Positions 21,571-32,947 of a stretch of 64,000 nucleotides of DNA are shown one piece after another (the stretch's first letter is position 1; the number at the start of each line of letters is the position of its first letter). The position numbers and the translations under genes were made by a program. The DNA is from Ditylenchus dipsaci (Eukaryota; Nematoda; Chromadorea; Rhabditida; Anguinidae), in assembly GCA_004194705.1 (NCBI GenBank), contig SADC01001329.1, positions 124,001-188,000 of the forward strand, given 5' to 3'. The notes under the pieces are model-generated. The model was given only the letters and a program-made list of their open reading frames with translations, searched no databases and was not told the origin of the DNA.

Positions 21571-21625
21571 GACATGGCTGGGAATCGATCCCGCGACCAG
21601 CTTTCACCGATTTCTGCTACTCGGG
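21571..21625 (-). repeat. Possible tRNA-like B-box remnant
   Basis: The - strand reads GCGGGATCGATTCCCAGCCA, close to a tRNA T-arm (GGttCGAtTCC), preceded by 'gcagaaatcggtgaaagctg'. No clear A box or acceptor stem is visible. It is weak support for a tRNA-derived repeat within the element at 21180. Confidence 0.3.
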
Positions 21626-21774
21626 CAGTGGTCAGTTAAATTCGCGGCTAATTCGCTCCGTATTTTTTAAACCAATAATATTGCTATATTTTGTCTAACT
21701 ATCCTTGTTTTTCAAATGATTTTCTATGAACCAACCTCAGTTTTGCTGGATGTCCTATATAGCGACAAAACCGT

Positions 21775-22060
21775 CCACTTGATCAAAACTTTTCGATTTG
21801 TTTTGGGTCTTCGGGTTCCAAAACCTGTTCACTGCACTTATTCGAGCTTTCTAAAGATGGTTTGATAGTAGTGAAATTACGTTTTGATAAAATTTTTACA
21901 GTTTTTGAAAATCTTGCAAAACGTAATTTTATTACTGTCAAACCATCTTTAGAATGCTCTAATAAGTGCAGTAAACAGGTTTTGGAACCCGAAAACGCAA
22001 AAAAATTGAAAAGTTTTGATCCAAATGGACGACCACCTGGTTATTTGCTATACAGGACAT
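21775..22060. repeat. Palindrome, 'taaagatggtttga' family, copy 1
   Basis: The arms (cacttgatcaaaacttttcg ... cgttttgataaaat and inverse) mirror around 21905. The same palindrome recurs at 59400-59665, and half of it at about 9745-9790 ('gtggtcgtccacttggatca'). All copies border the ACCTGG/CCAGGT tandem-repeat family, so the two are probably parts of one repeat. Confidence 0.75.
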
Positions 22061-22502
22061 TTAGGAAAACTGAGGTTGATTATAGAAAAACATTTAGAGT
22101 GACAAGGATACTTTAAAAGAAAAATAAATAAAAAAAGGAAAGGAAATACGGTAAAAAAAACTTGTATATGCTGGGAACTTTGACACGTACCAACCATTGA
22201 ATCAGAAAATTCATTTCAAAAGTGTGAAACTAAAAGAATAAGTAACTTTTGAAATTGGTGCCCAAATGAGGGTGCTTAAATGAGGGTTGCCCAAATAAGG
22301 GTGCCCAAATGAGTTTTGCCAAAATGAATAGTAACCCATTTCAGATTCACTACTTCTTTCCTCAGAGTATAGATGTTTTATTGGTTCACGAAAAATAACA
22401 AAAATTAAGAGGGCTAAACATAAAGGACAAAAGATAACATCAACAATTTGTATAACATCAAAGATAAATTTTGAGCAAATTGGGCTTTCCCCAAGCTTCT
22501 TC

Positions 22503-24330
22503 TCAGACTCTCCCGGACTTACTCAAATGCTGCTGCATACGTCGGAGGAATGACACTCTGTTTCTTTCGAAGACATTGACTTCAGTGTAGCGCACCACCA
22601 GCTGCTTGATTTGACACTCCGCCTTTTCCACTTTCTTCTTGCGAGCATTTCGAACCGGATCGGCTGGGTTAGCTTCGTGTCTGAAAGAATAAATAAACCA
22701 ACAGAACAATCAGCAAATAAAACTCATACCTAATATCCAATTGCGCGGTTGCTTCTTCCTCATCTTTCAGACGGAGCAAAAATTGGCTTAGCGGCATGTT
22801 GTTCTTAGCAAAGCGCTTGTTCCATCCAAAGTGAAATCCTTCGATAGCGTTGTTTGTTCTTGGAAGGTCGTTGAGCACATGCAGGTGGTTATTCCAGCTG
22901 CTAATTGGAAGAGTGGCTCCGCAGGAAGACCATTGATATCATTGCGGCGAATATAGGTTGGGCGATGTATTTTAAATAGTCTGAAATAAGCTGAAGATAG
23001 AAAAAAGGCCTACAGCGAAAACGCGTATAACAAAAAAGCAACAGGCAAAGCAGAAAAAATAATTCACCTCTCAACGGTCCCACTTTCAATTCAGGAATGA
23101 CTCCCAGCTCGATCTTCTCTTCAACTTGCTCCACCTATTCATCGAAGCCAAGTCCCACTTCACCGACTGGAAGAAAACCGAGAGCATTGAATGAGCGCAG
23201 CAAAGCCTTGTTGTCACCGATAGAATAGAGCTCAACTAACCCTTGTTGCTGGAACTTCTTAAACAGGCTTTGACCGAAATGGAAGAGATAGAAAGAAAAA
23301 ACAGCCAGCGGGAACCTCTCTTTAAGCACATTTACGGGAGCCAGTTCAAAATCTGAAAAAACATATTATGATTGAAAAAATGCAGTGAAGGGAAATAACT
23401 AACCACTCATAACAGCATGGGGAACAAGCTGAGGACGACCATTGAAAGTGCATCAAAAGCACGCTTGTACACTTCCTGTGATTTCCCTGAACAGTATATT
23501 ATATAGTCAAAACTAACGATCAAACAATGAGAAACAATTTTACCTGCAGAAGAAAGAACACGGCTGGGAGCGACGAGATTCCTTTAAAAACGTTGATGAA
23601 TATAGCTGTGCAAGTTCTGAGGGCAGCTGAAGAATGTGCCATCGATGGACCAGCGCTTGTTCTGACGAAGAAGAGAAGACCATGTTCCGAAGCGTAGATC
23701 ATGATTACTGGCTGATTTGGCTCAGATATGCGGGAATCGAAGAACAGAAAGCGCTCTATATTAAGAATAAAATTACTGAATGGATGGAATGAAAAATAAA
23801 AAAATTACCTCCTGAATTTGTCGTTTTAAAAGGCTCGCTGAGAATCATGAGAGGCAGAGGCATGTCTACATCAGTACCACCAAACGGACGTATTGCGTTT
23901 GTCACTCGTCTTTTAATGTTTGAGTCCTGCAAAAATAATATGATTAAAACGACCAAAAGAGGCAAAAAGAAACCAATGGAATGATTCCAATTCCACAACA
24001 GATAACCCTGCTTTGCATCGGTCACAATGGACGACGAACTGACGGCTAGTTCTTGTTTGGCGGTGTTCTTAGCTTCGGTCATTCTTTGCTTGATCTGCAA
24101 ACAAAACATTGCGAAAAAACACACAAGAATAAAGCATACTGTTATGTGCTTGGACTTGGGACACAGACGTCGTGAGCCCTTCTTCTACCAGACATTCTGT
24201 TGAGCCGAAAACTGATTGCGCCGTACCATGACACTCTTTAATTGCACACCTCCAGTATGCTTTGTGCCATCTGCGCTTTTTGCATTTTACTCATGAGTCG
24301 CCCACCACATTGAGCCAGCACCCTTTGTTT
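22503..24330 (-). CDS. MULE transposase gene (FLYWCH + DDE), near-complete
   Basis: In coding order: a FLYWCH finger (about 24285-24145; HKAYWRCAIKECHGTAQSVF and a His near its end), a helix (24094-24008; KQRMTEAKNTAKQELAVSSS), 23928-23810 (IKRRVTNAIRPFGGTDVDMP), the first catalytic Asp in WSIDGTFFSCPQ (about 23640), GKSQEVYKRAFDAL (about 23480), the second Asp in DFELAPVNVLKERFPLAVFS plus FHFGQSL (23343-23230), and WNNHLHVLNDLPRTNNAIEG, the Glu-containing C-terminal motif (about 22890). It ends RRMQQHLSKSGRV, stop at 22503. Introns are 50-70 bases with TTGCAG/TTTCAG acceptors. Frame slips occur at the DGTF and DFE exons. It would cut and move MULE elements. Confidence 0.85.
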
Positions 24331-24668
24331 GATTTGATCATCATTTAAGCAATTCTGCAAAAAAAACATAGTTAACAGCGGTGACAGCCATCAGCAAATT
24401 CCGAAGACAAATTATATGAGAATGAATTGTTACTATGGACTAGAAAATTGGAATTTTATTCGTTCAGGACTAAAAAATGTAGATAATTTTATAGGCGTTT
24501 TACTGTAGGCCTTTTTGCGTAGGCGTTTTTGTTGTAGGCCTTTTGCGTAGGCGTTTTTGTGTAGGCTTTTGCGTAGGCCTTTTTACTGGACACCCTTTCA
24601 AATGCTCAAATTAGAGCAGAAAAATAGAGTTTGAAACCAATAAAACGAAAAAAATTGTGATCTAAGAG
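24331..24668. other. MULE right array and flank
   Basis: Bases 24485-24594 are the array 'gcgtaggcgtttttgttgta' and variants that closes the MULE. Bases 24595-24668 are flank before the next hAT's TCTAAGAG duplication. There is no other feature. Confidence 0.6.
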
Positions 24669-25396
24669 TAGAGACGAAGACAGGACAGGATCCTGTCCTG
24701 GTCCGTCCTGTTCGAAATTTATAAATAAAACAAAATCCTGGTCCTGGTCAAATTAAAAATCCTGGTCCTGGTATTTTGGCCAATCCTGGTCGTCGAATTT
24801 GGTAAATATAAATGGTATTTTTTCGAACGTCATCTGAAACGAATTTTGATCGAAATTACTTTTGCATTTTCATTCGGTATTTTTATTCATTTATTTGGAA
24901 TACAATCTGTTATTTTAAAGTGTTGATTTCTGCAATTTCTCGACATTAAGTTTCTCATTTATTCAGAAAATCATTGCAATTTTGTTCATGACTTTGTTTT
25001 CAGATGAGCATTGTCTGGAGCATATCTTTCCGACAAGTTGTCCGTTGCAGAAGCGAATTGTCGAGTGTGCAACAAACCAATCAAGATGAAGCGAAGCGAT
25101 CTTAACGTGGTCGTCTAAGCTTGCACGTCGTTTCCTGTCTGCTCCAACGACAAGTCAAACTAGCGAGCAAATCTTCTCCGTTGCAGAGATGTGTACGACT
25201 ACCGCCGAAGTAACTTAAGTCCAGAAAAATCAGAAATGTTGGATTTCTGGAATTTAACGAAAATCCTGGTTTTTGGACCAGGATCCCGACCAGGATCTGG
25301 TTTTTAGAATTATAATCCTGGTCCTGATCCTGGTCTTGGACAGACCATAAAATCTCTGTCCTGAAATCCGTCCTGGTCCCGTTTTCTTCATCTCTA
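24669..25396 (+). mobile_element. hAT deletion derivative, TSD TCTAAGAG
   Basis: The ends TAGAGACGAAGA and ...TTCATCTCTA are flanked by perfect TCTAAGAG (24661-24668, 25397-25404). Both ends carry arrays of CCTGGTCCTGGT words. The middle encodes the start and the end of a hAT transposase joined together, which proves both the superfamily and the internal deletion. At 728 bp it depends on a transposase made elsewhere. Confidence 0.95.
25004..25250 (+). pseudogene. hAT transposase remnant: BED finger fused to hATC end
   Basis: After a TTTTCAG acceptor, MSIVWSI begins the BED motif. Then (one frame over) LSVAEANCRVCNKPIKMKRS supplies the C-x2-C pair of a BED zinc finger. Within 10-15 codons the sequence switches to LARRFLSAPTTSQTSEQIFS, VAEMCTT and then SPEKSEMLDFW, the C-terminal dimerisation (hATC) block. 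The roughly 500-residue RNase-H-like core is deleted. Two or three one-base slips and an in-frame stop are present. Confidence 0.9.
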
Positions 25397-25404
25397 TCTA
25401 AGAG

Positions 25405-27848
25405 ACGACCACTTGTTTTGTTTATACGTTGGGCATCAGCAAAACTGCGGTTGGTTATAGAGAATGTTTGAATTACCTATAATTTTCAAAGCAATCTAAA
25501 CTCCGTGTGTGTGTGTGGTTAGGTATAGTTTTAGTGGTTCGGGTAATAAGATGCGGTTAACTAGAGAGCCGACGTGAACCAAAATTTTTGGTTAATCGCA
25601 ATATTAAAAACCAAAAAAGAAAACATGTTAAACATGCTTTGAACTTCGAGGCCAAATTCTTGGAGCATGAATTCCGTATTCGCACGTATCGCGCATCCTG
25701 TTTGTGAACCTCTTATTTCTTTGAGACCGAGAAAGATCTGTTGAAGAGTGGAGGCACTGTCGCAGAAGTGGAGCGTGAAACCTAAATATCCCTTTAAAAA
25801 TTCAAATACGACAATGATTGCTATTAATACCTATGTAAGAATGCTTCATGCCTCTGTCGGTCCAAGTCCACGCCTATAGGCGCCTATCCACTGCGCCACC
25901 GAGGCTAATTTCTCAAAGCTAAACAGCCCCCCCCCCTCTTTGGAAGCCCTGGATCTCAGCTTTCTAAAAAGCTATCAACTGAGCGAATGAAGTTTGAAGA
26001 GTAAGAAGAAAAGTCTTAAAGTTAACTGAAATTTAGAAAGCTGAGATCCAGGGCTGCAGAACAAAATTAAAAAATTGTTTAGAAAACCACCAAGAATAAA
26101 TTCAATTTCTCCAAAAAGTGAACAAAATCCAAGTTTTTCCAATTTTCGGATTTGGACATTTTTTCAATAAATCGGTTTTTCCAGAAGGCCATATCTCAAC
26201 ACTCAGATTTTCAAAAATCATTCTGTGACATGCATTCTGTAGCTACAGAGCTGCGCTACAATATGCTGATAAGACAGGTATGGGAATCGTACTTTTTAAA
26301 AGGATTTCTACTTTTTTAGGACCTCAAATCCTTTTTATTTTTGAAGTTTACGTCAAAAACTTTGTTTCAAAATGGCAATAAGCACTGGATAAAATGGTAC
26401 TTTTTGACGAAAAATGACAAATTGTACTTTTCTGGCCAAACGTACTTTTTCCAAAAATTTTCATTCTCATCCCTGTGATAAGATGTTGTCGTGACGCTTA
26501 AAATTCATAAAAAATATTTGATCACCTAAAACGATGAAAATGGTTGTCAACTTCTCAAAACGATCTCACAAGTGTTCGGAGCCAAATGAAGACTTATCTA
26601 AAATAATCAAATTAAGTTTAATATGCAATTCGAAAGAGAAGATGCAGGCTACAAAATGGTATAAAAACAAATGAGATATGACTGCCACATTGATAAAAGT
26701 TGAGGCTTTGAAAATCCGCCGGGAACTTATCTTACCCCGTTAAATTACATTTCATAAACTAGTGCGTGTGAACTCTGCCTTTGTAGGACCCTAAAGACTG
26801 GACGAAGATGCCGTTATATTTATGGTTGACTCATAGACTCACACACATAGACCGTCATACATAAGCTATTTTATTACTACAGTAAAATACAAATTGAGAC
26901 CATTGCTGAAAAAAAAATCGCATCCTCTTATTTTTTCTATATGTAATCAGGATATAAGGTGTGGTAAAAATTGGAGTGCGGCCCTAAATAAGTCCTAAAT
27001 ACTTATTTTCCAAAAAAAAAATGCAAATTACTAAAATGCAAATTTTCGAACGTTTTCGAGACGCATCTGCGCCACATATAAAAAGTGGAATAAAAAAGAG
27101 TTGAACATGATTTCCACAAATAATAAAAGCAAAAATTTTCAGTCAAGACCAAAAATATGAATCGAATTAGTGTTCTGACTAAATTTCCAGTTATGTTGTT
27201 CAGACCAAACAAACAACAAAAAGCAAATTAGAAGTTAATTGCTTTTCAACGGCTTTAGCTCAGGGAGAAAAAAACAAGGACAGGTAGACTTGTCGTGTGT
27301 GTGCCCCCTGGCCTTTGTGCTCCTGCTTATTGTTCCATCAATAAAAGGTAGTTGCAGAAAGATGTCGGAAATTGCAAGTCAAAGAGGTACTTAAGAACAG
27401 GAAATGGGCTAGAAAAAAGTTGTGTTAAGAGCTGTACAAATTTAACAATTACTTTTTTAAGGGCTTGATACCTGTAGTTTATAGTTTGGTGAATCGAGCT
27501 AGATTGCAAATAGGATTAGGAGGCACACATATTTTTGTTCAACGAGAAAATAGTGAAAACAGCTGTAGCTTAGAAGGCCTAGTCTTTGGTGGATTCCGCA
27601 CGATATATTTTTTTGAGTTTTGAATATTATCTCAAGACAAAAAAATTTCGGCTATTTTCGCTATTGATTTTATTTTACAAAAAGGATTGCTTTCAGAAAA
27701 CCGTCGGAAGTTTTTGGAATGCGTAGCAATGGATATTTGGTGACAGCAATTCGTATTGTGTAATGGTAATAAACTCGATTTTTTTCATCAAATAACCCGT
27801 CAACCGCTCTAAGTCGAAACATTCAAGGCAGACCAAGAAAGTCTAGCT
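25405..27848. other. No gene recognised; one tRNA-like repeat
   Basis: Mostly unique AT-rich sequence. Bases 25938-26060 contain 'tggatctcagctttctaaaa' and its inverse 'aaatttagaaagctgagatc', a loose inverted repeat. The tRNA-like repeat at 25850 is listed separately. There are no convincing exons. Confidence 0.4.
25850..25912 (-). repeat. tRNA-like 5' half (A-box repeat)
   Basis: The - strand reads GCCTCGGTGGCGCAGTGGAT, nearly identical at its start to the repeats at 20648 and 48123, and contains TGGCGCAGTGGA as an A box. The following sequence (AGGCGCCTATAGGCGTGGAC) is different, and a B box is not clear. It is either another tRNA-derived family sharing the head or a tRNA pseudogene. Confidence 0.5.
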
Positions 27849-28717
27849 GGTAACACTATAGAATCCCCCCCCCAGCTAGCGAAAAATTTACTTTTCCTGA
27901 AGGGAAAGGACCCGTCCCATTTTGATTCTCGTGCTCTGAATAGGCACGGAAACACTTTGGTTTCCGTAAAATTGAAAAAAAAAATTTTTTTGATTTGCCT
28001 TGGTCCTCCAAGGTGAAAAATTTAAGTAAATTCAAAAAAAATTTTTTGAATTCCCGCCCAAAACATTTTTAAAGGGAATTAGGGCTGTATTGGGAGGGGA
28101 AGGGAATAAAAGGGGCCACTTTCATGTCAAAATTATAAAAAAGTGAATTCTGGACTATTTCGGATGTCCTGCCATGTTTTTCAACTGGGCCGTTGGTCAA
28201 GAGTACTTCTCGGAATCATGTCTAAGGTAAGTGCGTGCGCGCATCTCTAACTCTCAAGCTTCGGGGGCGCTCTCTTCGGGGGCGCAGGGGCTTGGAGTTG
28301 AGATGCGCACACCCACATACCTTAGACACAAATCACTCGAAAGTGACTCTGGATGCATGAAAAAGCATGCATACCAGAGTTTATTTATGCGGTAGGCCGC
28401 AGTATTCAAAACTATGTTCAACATCTTCTTGTTAGTGGGCTCTGTGTGATTAGTGGCCCTCTTTTGTCCCTTCCCCTCCCAATACAGCGTAATTCCCTTT
28501 AAAAATGTTTGGCGGAATTCAAAAAATTTTTTTTGAATTTTCTTAAATTTTCGCCTTGGAGGACCAAGGCAAATCGAAATTTTTTTTTTCGATTTTTCGG
28601 AAACCAAACTGTTTCCGTGCCTATTCAGAGCACGAGAATCAAAAATGGGACGGGTCCTTTCCCCTTCAGGAAAAGTAAATTTTCGCTAGCTGGGGGGGGG
28701 GATTCTATAGTATAGCC
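27849..28717. mobile_element. Poly-C palindromic element, complete copy
   Basis: The ends are GGTAACACTATAGAATCCCC and its inverse, with arms over 300 bases long ('cccgtcccattttgattctc', 'ttggtttccgtaaaattg', 'ggaccaaggc'). The centre is the shared core: 'atgtctaaggtaagtgcgtg', a GC stem at 28258-28292, 'ccttagacacaaatcactcg' and 'gcatgcataccagagtt'. It is the best-preserved copy here. It is non-coding. Confidence 0.8.
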
Positions 28718-29880
28718 GTCTAGCTTACTAAAAGCAAAAAAGGTAATATTTAATTCTGTGCCCCAACTTTAAAAAGTTAGGGCTAACTTCGGGGAAAAAG
28801 GCCACCATATTTGAAATTGAATTTTTTTCCAACGTTTGTGTTAATTTTGCGATTTTTTTCATTATTGTGTAGCCAAAGATATCAGCTTTCCAACGATATA
28901 TCAAACTTCATCGAATAACTTCAAAATGTAGCTTCAGAGATTTTGAAAATTTTGATATTTTTTAAGAAACATTTTAATCTCCTTGTTTGAATATATATCT
29001 GAAACCGTGCAATAGAACTTAATATCTCGATAGAAACTGAGATCTTGGGCTACACGATCATGCAATATTTTTTTGAAAATTAAAGAAAAAATTGACACAA
29101 AGTCTGAAAGGTAAGTGAAAATTTTTAAATTAGGGGGAATTTTTCAGTAATCAGGGGCAGAACCAAAATGCTACCTAAGCGAAATGAATAAAAAGAGTCG
29201 TCAATAGAGATCAAGTCAAGTCTAAAAAATGTAAGTGGCAACTTAAATACGGTGAAATATTTTAATAATGTAGGCCAACAGTAACAAAAGTAATAAAACA
29301 CAAAAAGTGGCAAAAAATTCTGGTCTCAGCACATACTACAGCTTTGCGCACAACAAATTGACCAAAAGTCAAAAAATTAATAGAAAAAAGTTTCGAAAAA
29401 TTTATGCTTCAAAAGTTTTACTCAAAAAGTAACAGCTCTCAGTAAAAGTGGGTATTAGCATCAAAAACGAGAGCAACCAAATGAATGCTAAATGAATCGG
29501 TGACAGTGGGGTTGTCGCCTTTTTATTGCTCCTCCCTTGTGTCACCCACAAATTGAATAATTTTATCTGGCCTTTTGAAGTTCGTTTTCTAAAGTCAGAT
29601 AATGTTATGTGATTTCACACATTGATGTCATAAAGCTGGCTCTTAGCCAGCTATAAAGTTGGGGCAAATTTTTTATGAAATTTGATGTCACACCCTCATT
29701 TTACAACCATAAAAAGCTGCCGTTGACAGCAGTATGAGTTGACTAGAGCACTCTTTTGAGTCATTTAAAAAGGAAGGCACCCTGACTATGACCGCATTTT
29801 TTTTAAGAATTTTTTTTCTGCATATTCATGTATAACGTGCCCAAGTTCCTGACAAATCTGGCTCCCCAGCTCTGAAGCTC
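28718..29880. other. No feature recognised
   Basis: AT-rich, with A- and T-runs. No domain-bearing frame and no inverted repeat of note is seen. Confidence 0.4.
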
Positions 29881-29888
29881 CACAAAAT

Positions 29889-30094
29889 GTGGTACGGCGG
29901 TCACTCAACGTTTAAAAACATCTCTATACCCATATCATGGCTTTTCATAACTGACTCAGGTCATTTCTAAAATGTTTGTTGTCTTTCAGAGGCGAGAGCC
30001 AAGTTCATAAGAGATTTGGACACGCTCCACATTACCAATTCACCAAAATTTTCTGCAGGTCACAGTCAGGGTCTGTTCGTCGTAGCGAAGAAAC
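29889..30094 (+). CDS. Possible two-exon coding fragment, unidentified
   Basis: Around 29889 an open frame starts MWYGGHSTFKNISIPIS. After a TTTCAG acceptor at 29990 a second open stretch reads ARAKFIRDLDTLHITNSPKF, then SAGHSQGLFVVAKKRK, followed by a GTAAG-like sequence. The second stretch has a plausible protein composition and splice context. No domain is recognised and the join is not proven. Confidence 0.3.
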
Positions 30095-31410
30095 GTAAGA
30101 ATGTAGTTTGACAATGCAATCATTTGGTTTTTTTAATGTTGCTTTGACGTATTGAAACTGATGGGCATGCCTGTGTATGGGCCGAAAATTATGAACTCTT
30201 CCAGGATATAATTTTTCTGGCCCGGCTCGCGTTTGCGGTTTTTATGAGTTCTCTGGAGTCCGGACTACACTAAATTTGAAAATTTGAGAGAAATCGAATG
30301 ATTATGAGTACTTTTTAAAGTGGGATAGTCAGGCTAAACACATGAACTAGATTCGCCTTAACCTACTACCATTTTTACCCTTTTCTTCTATCTTTTTTAT
30401 CTAAGAAAATTCAGTTTTACAATGCTTAAAAACTACTCAAGGTGCAAAAAAACATTTGTTTAAAGACATAGTAAAAAACGTCATTTTATTGGATAAAAAC
30501 TAGGGGGACAAACACTTAGGGCGGTAATTAGAAAAATACTAACAAAAACCACTTTTTATGGTTGTAATTTAGACGAAAAGGAAGCTAGAAAAAAATTGAG
30601 GGTTTGCAGATGGACTTGGACCACTCTTTTTTACTGAACAAACATATATTACATTGAGATATGAAAAATCGGAACCAGCGCTGATGCCAAATTTTCTCAA
30701 AATTTTCTTCGGCGCACACCGGCGCCCGTGCAGGTCAAAGCTTGACGAAGTCCAAGTGCTTAAGGCCTTGTTGTTGACCTTGTGGCTGACTGCTTTCCTT
30801 TGCTGAATTTTTTTTTGCTGCGAATTGAGCGAATTTGCAGCAAAAAAGTCGATTTGCACCAGCTAATTCTTGCAGCAAAAAAAAAGCTTTGTCCGCCCGT
30901 GCAATTATGACTGGGAGTCAGTTATTTTTAAGCATACATTTTTCACTCATCCTAGAGCTAACTGGCTAAGCCTTGGCCATAGATTGGCTAATTGGAAGCT
31001 AGTTAACAGCCTGGTAACAGGAATTATATTCAATAAGATAAAAACTTCTATAAAGTTTGTACATTCACTGATAACAACCTACGTTTTAACACCGTGCCCT
31101 TTCAGTAGTGCTGGGAGCCTAACGAGAAAATCCCGAGAATTCTTGATTTTCGTTCTCAGGTTTGGCCTCTTTCTTGTTCTCACATTTTTTTTCCAGAGGG
31201 GGGAGGGATTAACCCCTTTACAAATACATTAACACCCCACCCCTTAAAAAGGCATGCCCACGCTATTACAGGTGTGCACGGCGTGTCAAATTGGCAAAAA
31301 TCGCTTGTGGCATTCTGTTTTTCAAAATTTTCATACTTTTTTTAAAGTTTCTTCTTTATTGTATTATTTTATGGATTTTCGCGCGCAATTTTAAACATCC
31401 AACAATTACA
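30095..31410. other. No gene recognised; solo hairpin end
   Basis: Bases 30780-30890 share words with 19245-19460 in inverse orientation. At 31243, AAAAAGGCATGCCCACGCTA is one end of the AAAGGGGCATGC hairpin family without its partner. At 31279, 'cgtgtcaaattggcaaaaat' repeats the end of the following element. Confidence 0.45.
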
Positions 31411-31528
31411 GTGTGTCCAACTGGCGACAGTCGGTAAAAAAAGTTTTCGCGGCAAGACCCTTAATTTCAAAGATATGAGAATTAGGCGAAAGAAGAATAA
31501 GCAAATTTAAACCTTCTTTGTTGTTTTT

Positions 31529-32947
31529 AGGCGTGCCTATAAAAAATAAATTAGAGAAATGCTCAATGAACTATTTGATAAAAAGACATTTGCTCAAATA
31601 AGGGTTTGCTCGATCACTTGTTTGAATTTTTAACTGTTTGGCCAATCGTATATTTGGTAAAGAACATTTGCTCTAGCCCTGTTTATCTCAGAAATCATAA
31701 TGATCTTCTCGGGCACAACGCCCATACCAGGATAGGTACATATTCTGAGGGTTCATCTGTCTCCAAATACCGAAAATTTTATTTTTTACATGATTTGAAA
31801 GAAATTTCAAACCATGGTATCTTACCCAAAATTTTATGCTGAACATGGTTTGACAATACTGAAACTGTGATTTTAATGACTCAAATTCCAAAACCTAGCG
31901 TGGATACCCAGGGCCTAGGTGGATATTAAGCTGGATGGCTTAAAAATAAAATTTTAGTTAAAATCGGAAGTAAATCATTTATTCGGTTTGATAGGGCTAA
32001 ATTTGCGATTTCCGCTATCCATATCCCCACCTGGATGACCTGAAAAATCAAAGTTTTTTAAAATTAAAATCATTTTGCCTATGATACGTAAAATTGTCTG
32101 GGTAATAAGGTTTGATAAGACCAAAAGTCTATTTTTACCTCCCGAACCCCAAAACCTTGAGTATGTACCACCTGACCAGGTGGACATCCAGCTGGATGGC
32201 CTGGATTTTTAAAATTAAAAACAAACCATGCTGGCTTCAAGTGGGTGAAATCAAAGTTTTGGTCTTATCAAACCCAACTCACCACATAATTTTACATATG
32301 ATAACAGTTTGTTTGAAATTTACAAAAATTTTATTTTTCAGGTATCCAAATGAAAACCTGGTCAGGTGTTACCAGTTTGGGTTTGGGTGGGTGTAATCGA
32401 AGTTTTGGTCTTGTCCAACAGGATTCCCCACACGATTTTGCATATCATAGAATAGTTTTTTGATTTAAAAATCTCTCTTTTATTTTTCAGATCCTCCAGG
32501 TATATATCCACCTGGACTAGAGGTACCCATCCCGAGTTTTGGGGTTCGGGTGGATAGAATCGAAATTTTGGTTTTATCAAACCTAACTCACCACGATTTC
32601 ACGATAGCACCTTTTGTTTTAAAATTAACAAATAAATAAATTAATTAATAAGACTTTTGCTATTCCGTGACTAGTTGAACAAAAATGATTGTCACCACCG
32701 GGTCTCCAACCTGTAACCTATTGAGGGATCAATTAATTAAGGATATCTGAGATTTTTATCCAAGCTTGAGAAGAAGTGATAGGCTTTCCAGGCCGGCCCT
32801 TTACCAAACAAGTAAAGAGATCAAATATACGATTGGCCAAACAATTGAAAATTCAAACAAGTGATCGAGCAAACCCTTATTTGAGCAAATGTCTTTTTAT
32901 CAAATAGTTCATTGAGCATTATCTAATTTATCTTTATAGGCACGCCT
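31529..32947. mobile_element. TIR element AGGCGTGCCTATAAA
   Basis: The ends AGGCGTGCCTATAAA and TTTATAGGCACGCCT have arms of about 110 bases ('gctcaatgaactatttgata', 'tttgctcaaataagggtttg', 'gatcacttgtttgaattttt'). The flanks read GTTTTT on the left and GTTTTA on the right, so about five bases may be duplicated. The interior is the ACCTGG tandem repeat (31880-32600). It is inserted into the arm of the element 31411-33843. Confidence 0.75.
31880..32620. repeat. ~125-130 bp tandem repeat with ACCAGGTGGAcATCCACCTGG
   Basis: Five to six diverged units are seen, each with a small dyad (ACCTGACCAGGTGGACATCC, ...CACCTGG), 'ggcctgaaaaat', 'ttttacatatgata', 'aatcgaaattttggtcttat' and 'caaacccaactcaccac'. 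Some units stand in inverse orientation, so the array is itself partly palindromic. The same unit occurs at 57860-57945 with 59379-59400, at 58425-58690, and half at about 9600-9720. A pyrimidine tract plus TTTTCAG inside units mimics a splice acceptor. Confidence 0.75.

Larger units (their letters stand above)
21180..22330. mobile_element. CATTTGGGCACC-array element inside the MULE
   Basis: The left end has 'ggcactcatttgggcaaaac' and 'cacctcatttgggcaccaat'. The right end (22245-22330) is the inverse, with four to five copies of CATTTGGGCA. The inner part contains a separate palindrome at 21775-22060. There is no coding content. Confidence 0.7.
20739..24594 (-). mobile_element. MULE transposon with array ends and transposase gene
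   Basis: The left end GGGGGTCCAGTAAAAACG and right end ...TTTTTACTGGACACCC are inverse. Each is followed by arrays: on the left 'acgcctacgcaaaa' and 'aggcctacgcaaaa' (20895-21000), on the right their inverse (24490-24590). A - strand MULE transposase gene fills 22503-24330. A second inverted-repeat element (21180-22330) sits between the left array and the gene's 3' end. No 9-bp target duplication was identified. Confidence 0.75.
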
